From positions 1,599,337 to 1,663,336 of the forward strand of contig PCDI01000007.1 of assembly GCA_002778195.1 (NCBI GenBank): a stretch of 64,000 bases of DNA. Reading direction: 5' to 3'. The notes under the pieces are model-generated. The model was not told the origin of the DNA, made no database searches, and was given only the letters and a program-made list of their open reading frames with translations. Of this stretch, positions 34,316-45,400 are shown piece after piece. Each line of letters begins with the position of its first letter. Positions within the stretch are counted from its first letter, which is position 1. Source of the DNA: Raffaelea ambrosiae. Lineage: Eukaryota > Ascomycota > Sordariomycetes > Ophiostomatales > Ophiostomataceae. The position numbers and the translations under genes were made by a program.

Positions 34316-36433
34316 TTACTCTTTCGATAGAAACTTTTGAAACGCGCTGTGGTCGATCGTCACATTGCCCACTGCCGTCAGCCGCTTCCGGCCGGCCTTT
34401 TGCTTTTCCAGCAGCTTCCGTCGTCGCGTGATGTCCGATGCGTGCAGCTTGGCCAGCACGTCCTTGCGGAACGGCTTGATCGTCTCGCGCGCCACGATCT
34501 TGCGGCCGGCCGCCGCCTGGATCACCACCTCGAACATCTGCCGGTCCACGTGCTCCTTGAACCGGGTCACCCACCGACGGCCCACGCGCTCCAGCTGCGA
34601 CGCGTGCAGGACCCGGGCAATGGCGTCCACCGGCTTCTTGTTGACCAGCAGCTGCAGCTTCACCAACTCGCTCTGGCGCCAGCCGGCGTCCTCGTAGTCG
34701 AGCGTCGCGTAGCCCTTGGAGACGCCCTTGAGGCGCCCAAACAGGTCGTCGACCAGCGCCATGGCCGGCAGCCGGTACTTGAGAATGACCTGGATCATGC
34801 TGTTCCCGGTGCCGGTGCCGGACGCGCCACCGCCCATAAACTCCAGGCTCTCCTGCTCGCCCCGGTTGGCCTCGCACAGCGTGATCACCCGGCCCAGATA
34901 CATCTCCGGCACGGTCAGGGTGGCCGACACGTACGGCTCGAAGAACGTGGCCCCGCGGATGCGGTGGTCGTCGCTGTCGGGGAACTCGGCGGCGCTGGTC
35001 AGCACCTTTTCGGTGCCGTCGCGCCACCGCACCTTGGTCGGCACGGCAGGCTCGGTGATGATGACGCTGGCGCCGTGCTCCTGCCGCAGACGGTCCTGGA
35101 ACACGGAGCAGTGCAGACTGCCGAGAAAGCCCAGCCGCCAGCCGGCGCCCAGCGCCTCGGAAAAGTCCTTTTGCAGCGTGATGCTGCGGTCGTTGAGCAC
35201 GAGCTGGCCGATGCTGTCGGCGAGCCGGGAGTAGTCGCCCTGGTCGGTGGGGAAGGCGGCCACAAAGACCATGGGCTTGGGCTCCTCGAAGCCCGGGTAG
35301 GGCGCCACGATGCCCTCGCAGCCGGCCGTCGTGAACGTGTCGCCAATCTTGGCGTCCTGGATCTTCTTCATGCCCGGGTTGAAGAAGAGGTAGCCCACCT
35401 GGCCGGCGCGCAGCGTCGGCTGGGCCACGCCGTCCGGATACTGGATGCCAACCTCGCCCACGGTGTACTTGTGGCCGGTGGCCATGGAGACGAGCGCGTC
35501 GCCCGCGCGGACGGTGCCGTCGAACACGCGCACCAGCAGGATCACGCCGCGGAAGGTGTCGTACCACGAGTCGACCAGGAGCGCGCGCAGCGGCGCCGAC
35601 GCATCGCCGACCGGGGGGGCCACCCGCTCAATGACGGTCGACAAGATGGCCTCGACGTTCTTGCCCGTCTTGGCGCTCACCAGGACGGCGCCCCGGCCGT
35701 CCTCGTCCACGTCCAGCTCAAAGGTGTCGCGCAGCTGCCGCAGCGCCCGCGGCACGTCCGCCGTCGGCAGGTCCACCTTGTTGACGACGGGGACCAGCGC
35801 CAGCCCCAGCGCAAACGCATGGTAGAAATTGGCCACCGTCTGGGCCTGGACGCCCTGCGACGCGTCCACAAGAAGCAGGGCCCCGCCGCAGCTGGCGTAC
35901 GAGCGCGTCACCTCGGCGCGGAAGTCAACGTGGCCGGGGGTGTCGACCAGATGCAAAAGGTAGTCCAGGCCCTGGTAGCGGTAGATCATGGTGCACGTCT
36001 GGGCCTTGACGGTGATGCCGCGCTCCCGCTCCACGTCGAGCTTGTCGAGGATCTGCTTGTTGCCGTCGCCCGACTGGATCGTGCCGGTCAGCTCGAGAAG
36101 ACGGTCGCTGAGCGTGCTCTTGCCGTGGTCGATGTGGGCGACAATGCAGAAGTTGCGGAATCTCTCAATCGGGATCGCAGCGATGCGGCGCTCGATGTCG
36201 GCGGGCCGTTTGGAAACTTTGGCCGAGATTGGTTGCGGGGGAAGAGCGGTCGCCGTCGTCGCTTCCGATGGCGTGTCGGCGGCCGAGCCATAGCTGCGCT
36301 GCCACCGCGGCCCTGGGGGGTCATAACACACGCGTGGTGTTCGGGATGTGATGCTGACGGCTGGTAGACGACATCGCCATGGCTGACCCCGGAGGACGGT
36401 GGCAGGGCGCAGCAGCCGCAAACATGGCCGCAT
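34316..36433 (-). CDS. GUF1: Mitochondrial translation factor GUF1 (LepA/EF4 family)
   Basis: Ribosome-binding GTPase of the mitochondrial inner membrane, the homologue of bacterial LepA (EF4), promoting accurate mitochondrial protein synthesis under stress. A single exon. I chose ATG 36431-36433 (705 residues) because it opens an Arg-rich, acid-free presequence (MRPCLRLLRPATV). An in-frame ATG 39 codons upstream (36550) is possible and would add a basic stretch. G-domain motifs in order: AHIDHGKST (about 97-105), DTPGH (about 163) and NKVD (about 218). EF4 domains follow, ending in the LepA-specific C-terminal domain (VLAKLHASDITRRRKLLEKQ, then NVTIDHSAFQKFL). All GTPase motifs are intact. 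It is transcribed in tandem with the MIT-domain gene. Confidence 0.96.
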   Translation of the reverse strand: MRPCLRLLRPATVLRGQPWRCRLPAVSITSRTPRVCYDPPGPRWQRSYGSAADTPSEATTATALPPQPISAKVSKRPADIERRIAAIPIERFRNFCIVAHIDHGKSTLSDRLLELTGTIQSGDGNKQILDKLDVERERGITVKAQTCTMIYRYQGLDYLLHLVDTPGHVDFRAEVTRSYASCGGALLLVDASQGVQAQTVANFYHAFALGLALVPVVNKVDLPTADVPRALRQLRDTFELDVDEDGRGAVLVSAKTGKNVEAILSTVIERVAPPVGDASAPLRALLVDSWYDTFRGVILLVRVFDGTVRAGDALVSMATGHKYTVGEVGIQYPDGVAQPTLRAGQVGYLFFNPGMKKIQDAKIGDTFTTAGCEGIVAPYPGFEEPKPMVFVAAFPTDQGDYSRLADSIGQLVLNDRSITLQKDFSEALGAGWRLGFLGSLHCSVFQDRLRQEHGASVIITEPAVPTKVRWRDGTEKVLTSAAEFPDSDDHRIRGATFFEPYVSATLTVPEMYLGRVITLCEANRGEQESLEFMGGGASGTGTGNSMIQVILKYRLPAMALVDDLFGRLKGVSKGYATLDYEDAGWRQSELVKLQLLVNKKPVDAIARVLHASQLERVGRRWVTRFKEHVDRQMFEVVIQAAAGRKIVARETIKPFRKDVLAKLHASDITRRRKLLEKQKAGRKRLTAVGNVTIDHSAFQKFLSKE

Positions 36434-36550
36434 GGATCGTGCTTGGATCGGGTGTCCCTGTGATGGGGCAGCTAGGTGCCCAGTCGTTCGTGGAGAAATT
36501 GTTTGCGCAGGCTGTCGCGAGAAGAGACGCAGACGTGGGTTTTTGTTCAA

Positions 36551-37226
36551 GCAAAGTGCAGGAGCAGAGAAGACGTTGAAATTCGCCGCAAAAAATTGGT
36601 GGACACCGAGTTTATCTTAGCGCAGAGGCTTATCAGCGCAGCACGCCCCGGCTGGTACACAGCAAGCAGCACAGAAAAGCATCACTCCATAAAATATCCG
36701 CGGGCCAAAAAGCTTGTCTGGACTGTTGCTGTCTAATGACTGCCACCAGGCACAATTAATTCTCTACAGTGACTTGCGCCGTGGCTATATAAAGAACGGA
36801 ATACAAAAGCGATCTCTTCAAACCAGCACCAGGTATCTATACAGACATGAAATGTCACCAACTCTCAAAACTTCAATATCAAGAAAAGCATCCATAATCC
36901 AATACAACGTCTTTCGTCTTCGCTTCTTCGCTTCTTCGCAGCAGGTCATGATATAAGAAAAATTGACAAAAGGGGGTGTATACAACATGATGGAAAAAAA
37001 AATAACGAGAGACATGCCAGCGTGACAGGACGATATACAAATGGCCGCCGCCAGACACACAGTGGGAATATTCCAAGAAAACATATATATATACGCGCAT
37101 ATGACAAACAGAGTAAAGTACGTTAGGTGTCGTGAATATGTGAGATATGTAGATAAGCATAGGAAAATGAAAGAAAAAAGAGATGACGAAAAAGGAAGGG
37201 CTGGGGACGAGGGGGAGTCCTCCGTA
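36551..37226. other. Intergenic region MIT-domain gene / GUF1
   Basis: AT-rich 0.7 kb holding the GUF1 promoter and the 3' UTR of the MIT-domain gene. No further gene is recognised. Confidence 0.55.
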
Positions 37227-40200
37227 TTAGGCGAGCACCCACTCGCTGCCTCGCTTGATGAACTTCTCCAGCAGCAGCGAGACGTCCGACATAACGAAGC
37301 GGCAAATGTAGAAGGCAAAGAATTCGGCGGCGTGCCGCGTGCACAGCTCGAGGCCAACCTGTGTCTTATCTGCATGACGGAGTCCGGGGTCTTCTACTTG
37401 GCGGGCGATTTGATCTGTACACAACAAACGAGGTTAGTTTTCGGGGGACGACAACAGACAACAGCATAGCAAGATGGTGCGCCACAAGAGCAACATACCA
37501 ACGGATTGCGCGGCGTCAAACAAGCGCGCCAACGCGCCCATGTAGTTCGCATTTGGTCCGGTAAATCGCGCGGCAGAGACGTCCCGCTTCGTCGGCTTGC
37601 TGGTCGGATTCTGTGTCATTGGCAGCGACGCCAGCGTGCCCCCGTCTTTGGAGCTGATTTCGGAAATGCTCTCCTTGCGGCCGGACGCGTTGTAGCTGCT
37701 GCCCAGGCCGGCAGACGAGTTTTTGGATCGCAGACGGCGCCACGAGAAAGATCGGGAATTGCTCGATATGCTCGATGTCCGCAGTGTGGGCCCGCTTCCC
37801 GCCTCGCCATCCACGCCTGTCGAGGCATCCTTGAACAGAGAATTGGCGCTCTGCACACCGACTTCGTGGCCCAGTTTCCGCGTCAACACATTCTGCACGT
37901 GCTCCAGCACACCCTCCAGAGACTGCATTTCCTCCAGAACGGCATCGGCATCAATGGTGTCGACACGGGCGAGCTTGAGCAGGGCAGCCGTGAGCAGATC
38001 GCAGTTGGAGATTTTCTCGTCCAAGTTCTTGAGCTTCACCCCGCGCACCTTCCACGCGTCATTTGGCACGAAGAGCTTGTTGCTGAGGTAGCCGCCGCGT
38101 GGGTGGACGAGGGTCTGAAAGAGGCATCGCATAAGCCAGAACGGCCGAAGCATCGTGTCGGTCGGGCAGGGCTCGAGGGGAGCCGGGGCATCAGAATACA
38201 CCGGATTCGGGGACCCGGGCGTGGTCGGAGAATGGAAGTCGCTTTCCAAAAGATACATGCCACCCGTGCCGCCGATCCCGGCCACTCTGTCCTTGAACGC
38301 AGAGGCCATGGGCGTGGGCACGGTGGGCAAAGCAGGCAGTCGCGAGTTGAGAGCGAACTGGTTGCTCAAGGGTGTTCCAGGAGACATGTCTGAGCCATCG
38401 TCAAAATTGGTAATCGACATATTGCGGCTACGAACGCTCTTCAAGCTCGAAGACGAGAAATTCTTCCTCAGCACCGGCTTTCCAGAGGATGGCGAGCCGG
38501 ACCGACCATGGAAGCCCTCGCTGTCTGCAGGAATGGGTGGTGTCGGAGGCGGGAAGTTCGGTGGCGGGAAGCCCTCGGCAGGGCTGGTGCCAGACATCTT
38601 GCCCGGCGACATGGTTTGCTTGGAAAAGGGCATCGTAGCCGCGGCCGCGCTGGATCCGGGGCGCACCGGCCCTGCCGAGAACGCTTGCCGTGGCTGGAAG
38701 TAGCCCGTCGTCTTGGGCTGCTGGGGGATGGAAGCAGACGCAGACACGGCGGCTCCCGCCGCGGCAGCTGTGAAGGCACCCGATGGAGGGCTCAGCTTGG
38801 ACGTCTCGATCTTCAGTTGTTTCTTGTTCTGCCCAGACAGCCGCCTGTTCTGCAGAACACCCGCAGAGCTGTCCATCCGCGAGGGGCTCTGGGTAGCGGA
38901 CTGCCGGGAATGCGGAGGCAACTGCGGCAGTGCTTGTGTCGGCGGGGGCGGCATCATGCTCGTTGAGCCCTTGGCCAGAGCAGGAGGGACGACGGTGTCC
39001 TCGGTGACGGTAGACAATACAGTGTTGGCCGTGGGCGGATTCGAGGCCATCGAGCTGTGCCATGTCTGATTGGTAAAATCGCTGGAATCAGAGCCCCTGG
39101 GTGCCTTCTGCCTCTGTCTATAGCCAAAGGCAAAGTCCTCGATGGCGTAGCCGTTGGCCATCCCTTCAAGCACCCGTTCCTCCTCATCCGAGTCGCCATC
39201 GGCGTCGAGGAAGTTGCGCGGCCCGTCGCTGTCGTCCATGAGCTGCTGGTGGTTCAGTTGCCGCCGAAGCCTCAGCTCTCTCTCCAGGGCCATCGTTTCC
39301 CGCTCCGAATCGCGGACACGTTGCTTTGCTAGTTCGACTCGTCTCATGGTCTCCGCAATGCGGTCGTCGCCCTCGTGGTAGCTTGGTGGCTCGACAGGGT
39401 CGGGGCTCATGGGTTCATAGCCGTCGTCATATGCTGCTTCAATGGCGTCGTCCAAGGCCGCGTCAAACTCGGCCTCGGTGGCGCCACTGGCTCCGCGGAT
39501 GTGCCTTCTCACAATCCTCGAGGAGGAGCGGGAGTGGACCGACGAAGCCGTCGAGCCGCCCGACTCGTCGATTGGATCCAGCCACGATATAGACTCATGG
39601 CTGTTCGCTCGGACATGGCCGAGCGGCGCAGAGCTGGCAATTGCGGTGGCCGCGAGAATCTCGGTCTCTATCCTGCTGATAGACGAGGCTTGCTCGGACA
39701 CGCCATTTGTAGAGGGTGGCTGTTCGGGTGGACCAGCCGGCGATGGAACACGGCGGGGAGACAGTGGCGGCGGCATATACGGGGATACCGAAGGTGGGGG
39801 TTGGAGGAGTGTCGTCGTGACGATAGTTGCTGACGATTCTGTCTCCGTCGCTCCTGATGGCATGCTGGGACTGCCATTGGTCCTAAAGGTATCCCGTCGC
39901 GGCGACCGGGAAAAGGATGACTGGAGGGTGTACTGTTCAGTGAGGAGAGAGGAACCCTGTCTGGGTTCGTTTGCCTGTTGCGTCCTTGTGGGCGATATTG
40001 GGACAGAGAAGGTGGGTACAGAGCGCGGCTCCGTTGCAGGCGGCGCTTGTTCCTCTTGATTGATGTTGTATACCTGTGTCACGGCAGCTGTTTGGATGAC
40101 AGGCTCGTCCTCGCCGTCACCGTCGAACGCAACGTCTTCGTCGGTGTCCTGATATGCCACGGCGTCGCTTTGTGTCCGGTTGCTGCTACTTCGGTTGCTT

Positions 40201-41002
40201 CCACTCCGTGGCCGTCGTGGCAATGGACGAGAGTCTTCCGGTGCGATGGTAGCGAGGAGCTGGTCCAGCTCTTCTATCCGTGTCGTGTAGGTTTCTCTCT
40301 GTTGGCTGGTTAGCACAAAGCCCAGGGGGGGGGCGGACAGGAAGCCTAGAAGACACGAGAGAGAAGAAAAAGAAGAACAAAGGAAAAGCATTAGAACAAA
40401 GCAACCAGAAGCAATAGTCACTTACAATTGCCTCTAATTTTCGTTTGTCATCCTCGCCGGGTGTCCTGAGCAAGACCTGGTGTAACAGGTCGCAGGCTTC
40501 CGTGTAGGCCACTCGAGAGCCTTCAATGTTTCCTGCATTGTCGAGCTGGACGGCGGTGTTGGCTTTTTGCAAGGCTCTTGAGAGCATTGCTTTCTGCGAG
40601 GGTGGCCTGTTGGACCGGTCTCTGCCGCTGGACGCGCGGCTTCGCGAGTAGCCTCGCGACTGAACGCTCTCCGGTTCCCGGGTGTACTGCATGGCGGGTG
40701 CTGTGCTGGCGCGGACGCTGCCGCGTCTTTGTGTTGCGGTTGGAGACACCTGTTGCCTGTCGGCCTGGGCAGACGCAGACCTGTTCACCGCGGTGGCAGG
40801 TGACGCATCCCCAAAGTAAAAGGCCTGGATGTTGTCCTCCGAGCTCAGCTGACGAAGGTGAGGGCGCCGCTGCGGCGGAGTCATGCGGCCGTTGAAGGAC
40901 GCAGAGCCGCGCACTTCCTGTTCGAGCGACGGGAGCGTGACAATGGGGGGCAGCACAGCTAGGGGCGGTACGGGACGAGGCGACTGCTGTTGTCGTTGTC
41001 GA

Positions 41003-41036
<34 letters not shown>

Positions 41037-41110
41037 GCTGTTGTTGCTGCTGATGTTGCTGCTGTTGCTGCTGTTGCTGCTGTTGCTGCTGTTGCTGCTG
41101 TTGCTGCTGT

Positions 41111-41142
<32 letters not shown>

Positions 41143-42174
41143 CAGTTGTGGGCGCTGTTGGAAGCGGGTGCGAGGCGACTCTCGGAGAGGCGAGCCCGTA
41201 GCTACACTTGTCGGGCGGGCCTTTTGAAGCTTCCGGGGGGTCTTTTTCGAGGATGTCGAGCCAGGGACGGTCGCGAGAGTAGAAGAGGCGGCGGCGGCAA
41301 CGGGCGTAGAGGTGACGTCGTCGGCGGGGGACGCAGAGACGTGGCCGATGGAACCAACGCTGAGGGGACGGCTGAAGCTGGCCGACCGCTGGTGGCGGTG
41401 GTAGAGGGGGTGGTCGCCGGATACAGAAGCCTTGCTGGAGGCGGTGGAGTTGGACCAGCGGTTGAGGTTGCGCAGCGAGTTCGAGGTATGGGGCCGGCCA
41501 ACGCTGCTGGAGCGCGAGTGCGAAGCTCGGCCGCTGGAGGCAGTCGGAGAAACGTTCACCACCGGGTCGACGGCGGTGAGCGAGACGGACTGCGACTGGG
41601 CATGGACAGCGGTGCTCCGGGACGGGGGAAAGAGGGAGTGGCGCGAGGCCCGGCGGCCGGTAGGAGCGGCAGCAGAGGGCGAGCTCTCCGAGACAATGAG
41701 TGCAGGGGGGAGGAGCGACGGGGTTCGCGCGGAGGAGAAGGCAGTGGCAGTGGCAGTGGCAGTGGCAGTGGCGGCGGCGGCGGCGGCGGCGGCGGCACTG
41801 GCGTCTGCGTGGATGAGCGTCGTCTGCGAAAAAGAGGGGCGCCGGGCAAAGAAAGGATTGCGCAGCTCGAAGGGATAGCTGCTGTTGTTCTCGTTGTCGT
41901 CGTCGTTGTCGCTGCGTTCAGGGGGGGAGGCTGGCGAGATGCCGACCCACATGCGCGAGGAGACGATATTGTCGGTGTGGGAGGGTGTGTAGTAGGTTCG
42001 CGGCAGGGACGTATCCAGAGACGGCTCAGAGAGGGTGATCGACGAGGAATTGGGCGGCCGGCTGGGAGGCAGGTCTGGGAGGTCAGCCAGGGGTCCAGCG
42101 GCGGTGGAGACGGGGCGGTGGGCGGAAGCGTTGGAAACAGCAGTCGAGGAGAGGACAATTCGACGCGAGTGCAT
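37227..42174 (-). CDS. Large MIT-domain protein with polyglutamine tract
   Basis: Three exons: 40426-42174, 37499-40298 and 37227-37414, 1578 residues. The introns are 127 nt (GTAAGT/CAACAG, phase 0) and 84 nt (GTATGT/TACAG, phase 1). A MIT-like three-helix domain spans exons 1-2, about residues 523-605 (ALQKANTAVQLDNAGN, then EAI|RETYTTRIEELDQLLA). MIT domains bind ESCRT-III tails in membrane-remodelling proteins; that role is inferred. The rest is Ser/Pro-rich, with a polyGln tract (about 345-390) and a conserved-looking C-terminus (PFWLMRCLFQTLVHPRGGYL, then the last exon ending RFVMSDVSLLLEKFIKRGSE). The start is uncertain: the frame stays open upstream through a Thr/Ser repeat, but the first in-frame ATG is 42172-42174. 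I do not know the exact function. Confidence 0.82.
41010..41150. repeat. CAG/CAA triplet tract (polyGln) in the MIT-domain gene
   Basis: On the plus strand it reads as tgttgctgt-type triplets, encoding about 45 Gln on the minus strand, interrupted once by His. Mixed CAA/CAG codons limit but do not exclude length polymorphism. Confidence 0.9.
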
Positions 42175-42234
42175 TGCTCTGGGCGGCGGGCGATGCTCTG
42201 CGGACACGGCGAGGGGGCGTCCGGAGAGGGGGAG

Positions 42235-42360
42235 CCGCGGCGTCGTCGTGGGCGTCGTCGAGGTCGTCGTCGTGGGCGTCGTCGAGGTCGTCGTCGAGGT
42301 CGTCGTCGAGGTCGTCGTCGAGAACGTCGAGGTCGTCGAGGTCGAGGTCACGTCGTCGTC
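42235..42360. repeat. GTC-triplet-rich array upstream of the MIT-domain start
   Basis: Repeats of gtcgtcgaggtcgtc-like blocks. If translated in the downstream frame it would give a Thr/Ser tract, but no in-frame ATG opens it. It is probably leader sequence. Confidence 0.8.
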
Positions 42361-42400
42361 AAGGGATGCTCGCGGGCCAGTGCGTCTGCGGCAGTAACAT
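42359..42400 (-). CDS. Possible upstream ORF (13 codons) of the MIT-domain gene
   Basis: ATG at 42398-42400 opens a 13-residue frame ending in TGA at 42359-42361, in a different frame and 185 nt before the proposed main ATG. If the leader extends this far it could dampen translation of the main frame. Its presence is seen; its use is inference. Confidence 0.3.
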   Translation of the reverse strand: MLLPQTHWPASIP

Positions 42401-45400
42401 GCCCTCGGTGGTGGGAGCGAGTGCTGATCCTGATTTGGCTGCTTTGGGGTGGTATCTTTTATTTGCGAATTCCCCGTTCTGGTGTTCTCTTCTCTATTCT
42501 TCTCCTTTTTTTCTTTCGCGCTTCTTTTTTTCTTCTTCGCCTTTCGTCTGCCGTCTTTCGGCTTTGTTTCGTTTCGGCTCCGTTCGTAGGCTCACACCCC
42601 CGTCAAAATGGCCTTGACGGCTCGCAAGAGGCGTCAGACGGCTGGCGACACGGCTGGCTCGTCGAGGCTCAGGATGAGGCGCTGGCCGGGAGGAATGGCT
42701 CGAAAAGGGCGGGAGGCTGAAGGCGACTCAAACTCGGCGGATGCGGATGCGATGTCTCTCCTGCTCGCCAGGGGGGGAGGGGTGGTGTCAACTAGGCGTG
42801 GCAGGCTCCAATCAGCCGTGGAAAAACAAAAAGGGCGACGGCCACGGCGGGCAGACCAAACGAGAGAGCTCGAGGGCGTGTCGAAATAGGTGAAGCAGGC
42901 ACGGGAGGAAAGAGAGACTGCTGCGCAGATGGGAATACCAGTCCCTTTTTTTTCGGCCCTGCTGCAGTGTCGGCCAAAATTGCAAGAGCCCCAGTACAGC
43001 CCAGACAAGGATGTCGAGAGACGATGGGGATATGGGATATGGCTTGCCCACCCCCCTAGTCGTCCCAGGCAAGGTGGGGAACAGGCAGGAGAACCTCTGG
43101 CTCACGCCGCCCTTGTAACGCCTTGATTTTTGGATTTTTTATTTCCTGGTGTCAGGGGCTTTCTGGCGCAGGGAGATTGGCACCATGGAAGAGGGTCGCA
43201 AACTGCTGGCCACCCACCATGGAGCACTAGTGCCCTCCCCTATTTGCCCGTTCTGGCGGGCTTCGTTTCTTTTGGGTGTTTTGGTGTTCTGTCACTTTGT
43301 CGGGTGTCTTTCGTTTCTGTTCTGGCGCGTCTTGCCTGTGTCTCTTGTGGTTGTCTGGCCTTGAGGCTCGTGCCTTGCCCCCTTGCCTTGGTTCCTGGTC
43401 TTTCCGTCTAGTCTTTCGTGCGCGTGTCTGTCCGCGTCTCGCTCGCCTCGTCTGTCTGTCTTGCCTCTGATTCTCGTCCCCAGACCTCAACCTCCTTGAT
43501 CTCTCTGCCTTGGTCTCTGCTGCCCCCTGTTGCCGCGCGCGCACCACACAAAAGACACAGTGACAGAGATTTTATTTTTCCTGCACGACTGCCCCAGGCA
43601 CAGGACCAATGAGGGGGGCCAATGAGACCGTGCGACGACTCAGTGGGGGGGGATATCGACTGGACAATGGCTGGCTAGCCAGATGCGACGTTCCTGCGTA
43701 TTTTGCGTTTTCTGCGTTTTCCCGCCTGTCTGCGCCCTTTCTCCGCCGTGCGGTTCCTGGGTTGCCTAACTTAACGGTGGCGCCGCGTCCCCCGTGCCCA
43801 TCCTTCACTTGTCACTCACGTTTGTTGCCTCTCCCTTTTCACTGTTGGTTGGGTCCCATTTCGCACGCGACCGGGAAGTGCGGTGGCCCCAGGCTACAGT
43901 GGCCGAATACGAGTAGTCTTGACAGACGGTCGGGACTAGCAGCCACAGTGCGGGCAAGTCCAGCCGCGTGCTGTGCTCCGTCAAACTGGAATCTCGTCTG
44001 TCTTGTCTTTTTTTTGTCTTTTTGAACTCGTCGTGCTGCTGCAGTGCTACCGACAGAGCTGGAGAATCCCGACTGCCGGGAAACGGCGAAAACGGTGGAA
44101 CGGGTCCTGTGTCCGAATGAGTGTCCGCTGGTCAATGCTGTGTCAAAGCGACGGCGTATTAGGACATAGAGGGTGGCTGAATGTCCAGCAAGCAAGCAGA
44201 ACTCCATTTTTGAGATGGTCCACAAGAGACGCATCTTTACCACTTTTTTTCCTTTGACATAATTTGGCGGTCGGATTGAAATTTTCTCTTTGTGCCAATG
44301 TTGTGTCCGCCGTGCCTCCCTATCTGGGAAACTTGCATCCCACCGTTCCTTCCCATCGTGGAGGGTCCCCAATACGGTATCTTACAGATCAGTAGCACAG
44401 CGCTTCGCGGCCAGGGGCAAGAGGGCTTTGCTAGCCCGCTTTCTATTGGTCCCGTCTGGCCGTTAGGTTTGAGTCCACCCAACAGCTCCTTCCCCTGGCT
44501 GCCACCGACCCGCCCGTGAAAAGGGGTGGTACGCCGCGGCTGGGCTATCGCTTCTAGTTCCAATAGGCTGCTATTTAAGAGGGGACCTGTCCACTCGCCT
44601 TACCCGCAGCGGAATCCCAGGTACCCTCTTAGCAGCCCATGTGAAGACAAAAAAAAAAGGGGGGGTTTACGTGCGGGTACGGCGGGTTAGGGAAGGAACC
44701 ACTGTATCTCACATAGGATGCGCCTTCCACTGCACATCGTTAGCATCCTACAGCATGGCCGGTATACACGATGCAGTCACATACTCAAATTTTCCTGCAA
44801 GCGCCCTCCATGCGAGTTTTTTTTTTTTCATTCGGCCTCTCACGCTCGTCGATATTTCCACATCGCCAAATTACCTTGTAGGATTTGCGATCGGCAGTCC
44901 TCTTCTATGCAGGGACAACTTGCTTGATGAGGTCCACCGTGACATCAACTGCCAGCGCCACGAGCTGCAAATTGCCCTAAAGTGCTTCCCCATGTTATGT
45001 ACCATAGTACGCCATCCGTCAGTCGTGTTGGCCAATTTTTACATTTTTGACGATGGGTATCCTTGGTCGGTGAGCAACTGTCTCCAACACGTCGGCACTC
45101 GCTTCTAGAATCACGCTTGCAGTAGAAGGTCTGAATCCAGCCGGCTGCCTTCCTAAACACGGCTTGTTTCATGGCTCCTGGATGGTGTGCTGGATGGCCA
45201 GAACAGCCATACATGGTACAGTATCTTGCAGGCACGGCACCGAACTGCCTGGCTGGCTATCTGTTTGATGTCGCATCTCGCTCCTTGTCTCGTTGTCTCG
45301 TTGTCTCGTTGTCGCTTTGTCTCTTTGTCTCTTTATCTCACGGTCCCTTTGTCGACGACCAACCCCCTGTCTCGCTGGTTGCTGTCTTCTCTGTGTGCAC

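Noticed and set aside
34337..36367. 676-residue plus-strand frame opposite GUF1
   Set aside because: Shadow frame; the opposite strand encodes all GTPase motifs.
40990..42720. 576-residue plus-strand frame opposite the MIT-domain gene
   Set aside because: Opens in the polyLeu reading of the polyGln tract and is Gly/Arg/Val-rich; shadow frame.
42608..42889. 93-residue Arg-rich plus-strand frame with a good start context
   Set aside because: No recognisable domain or splice support; kept only as a note in the gene-poor stretch.
44641..45108. 155-residue plus-strand frame
   Set aside because: No standard ATG at its first codon, mixed composition and no family similarity that I can see.
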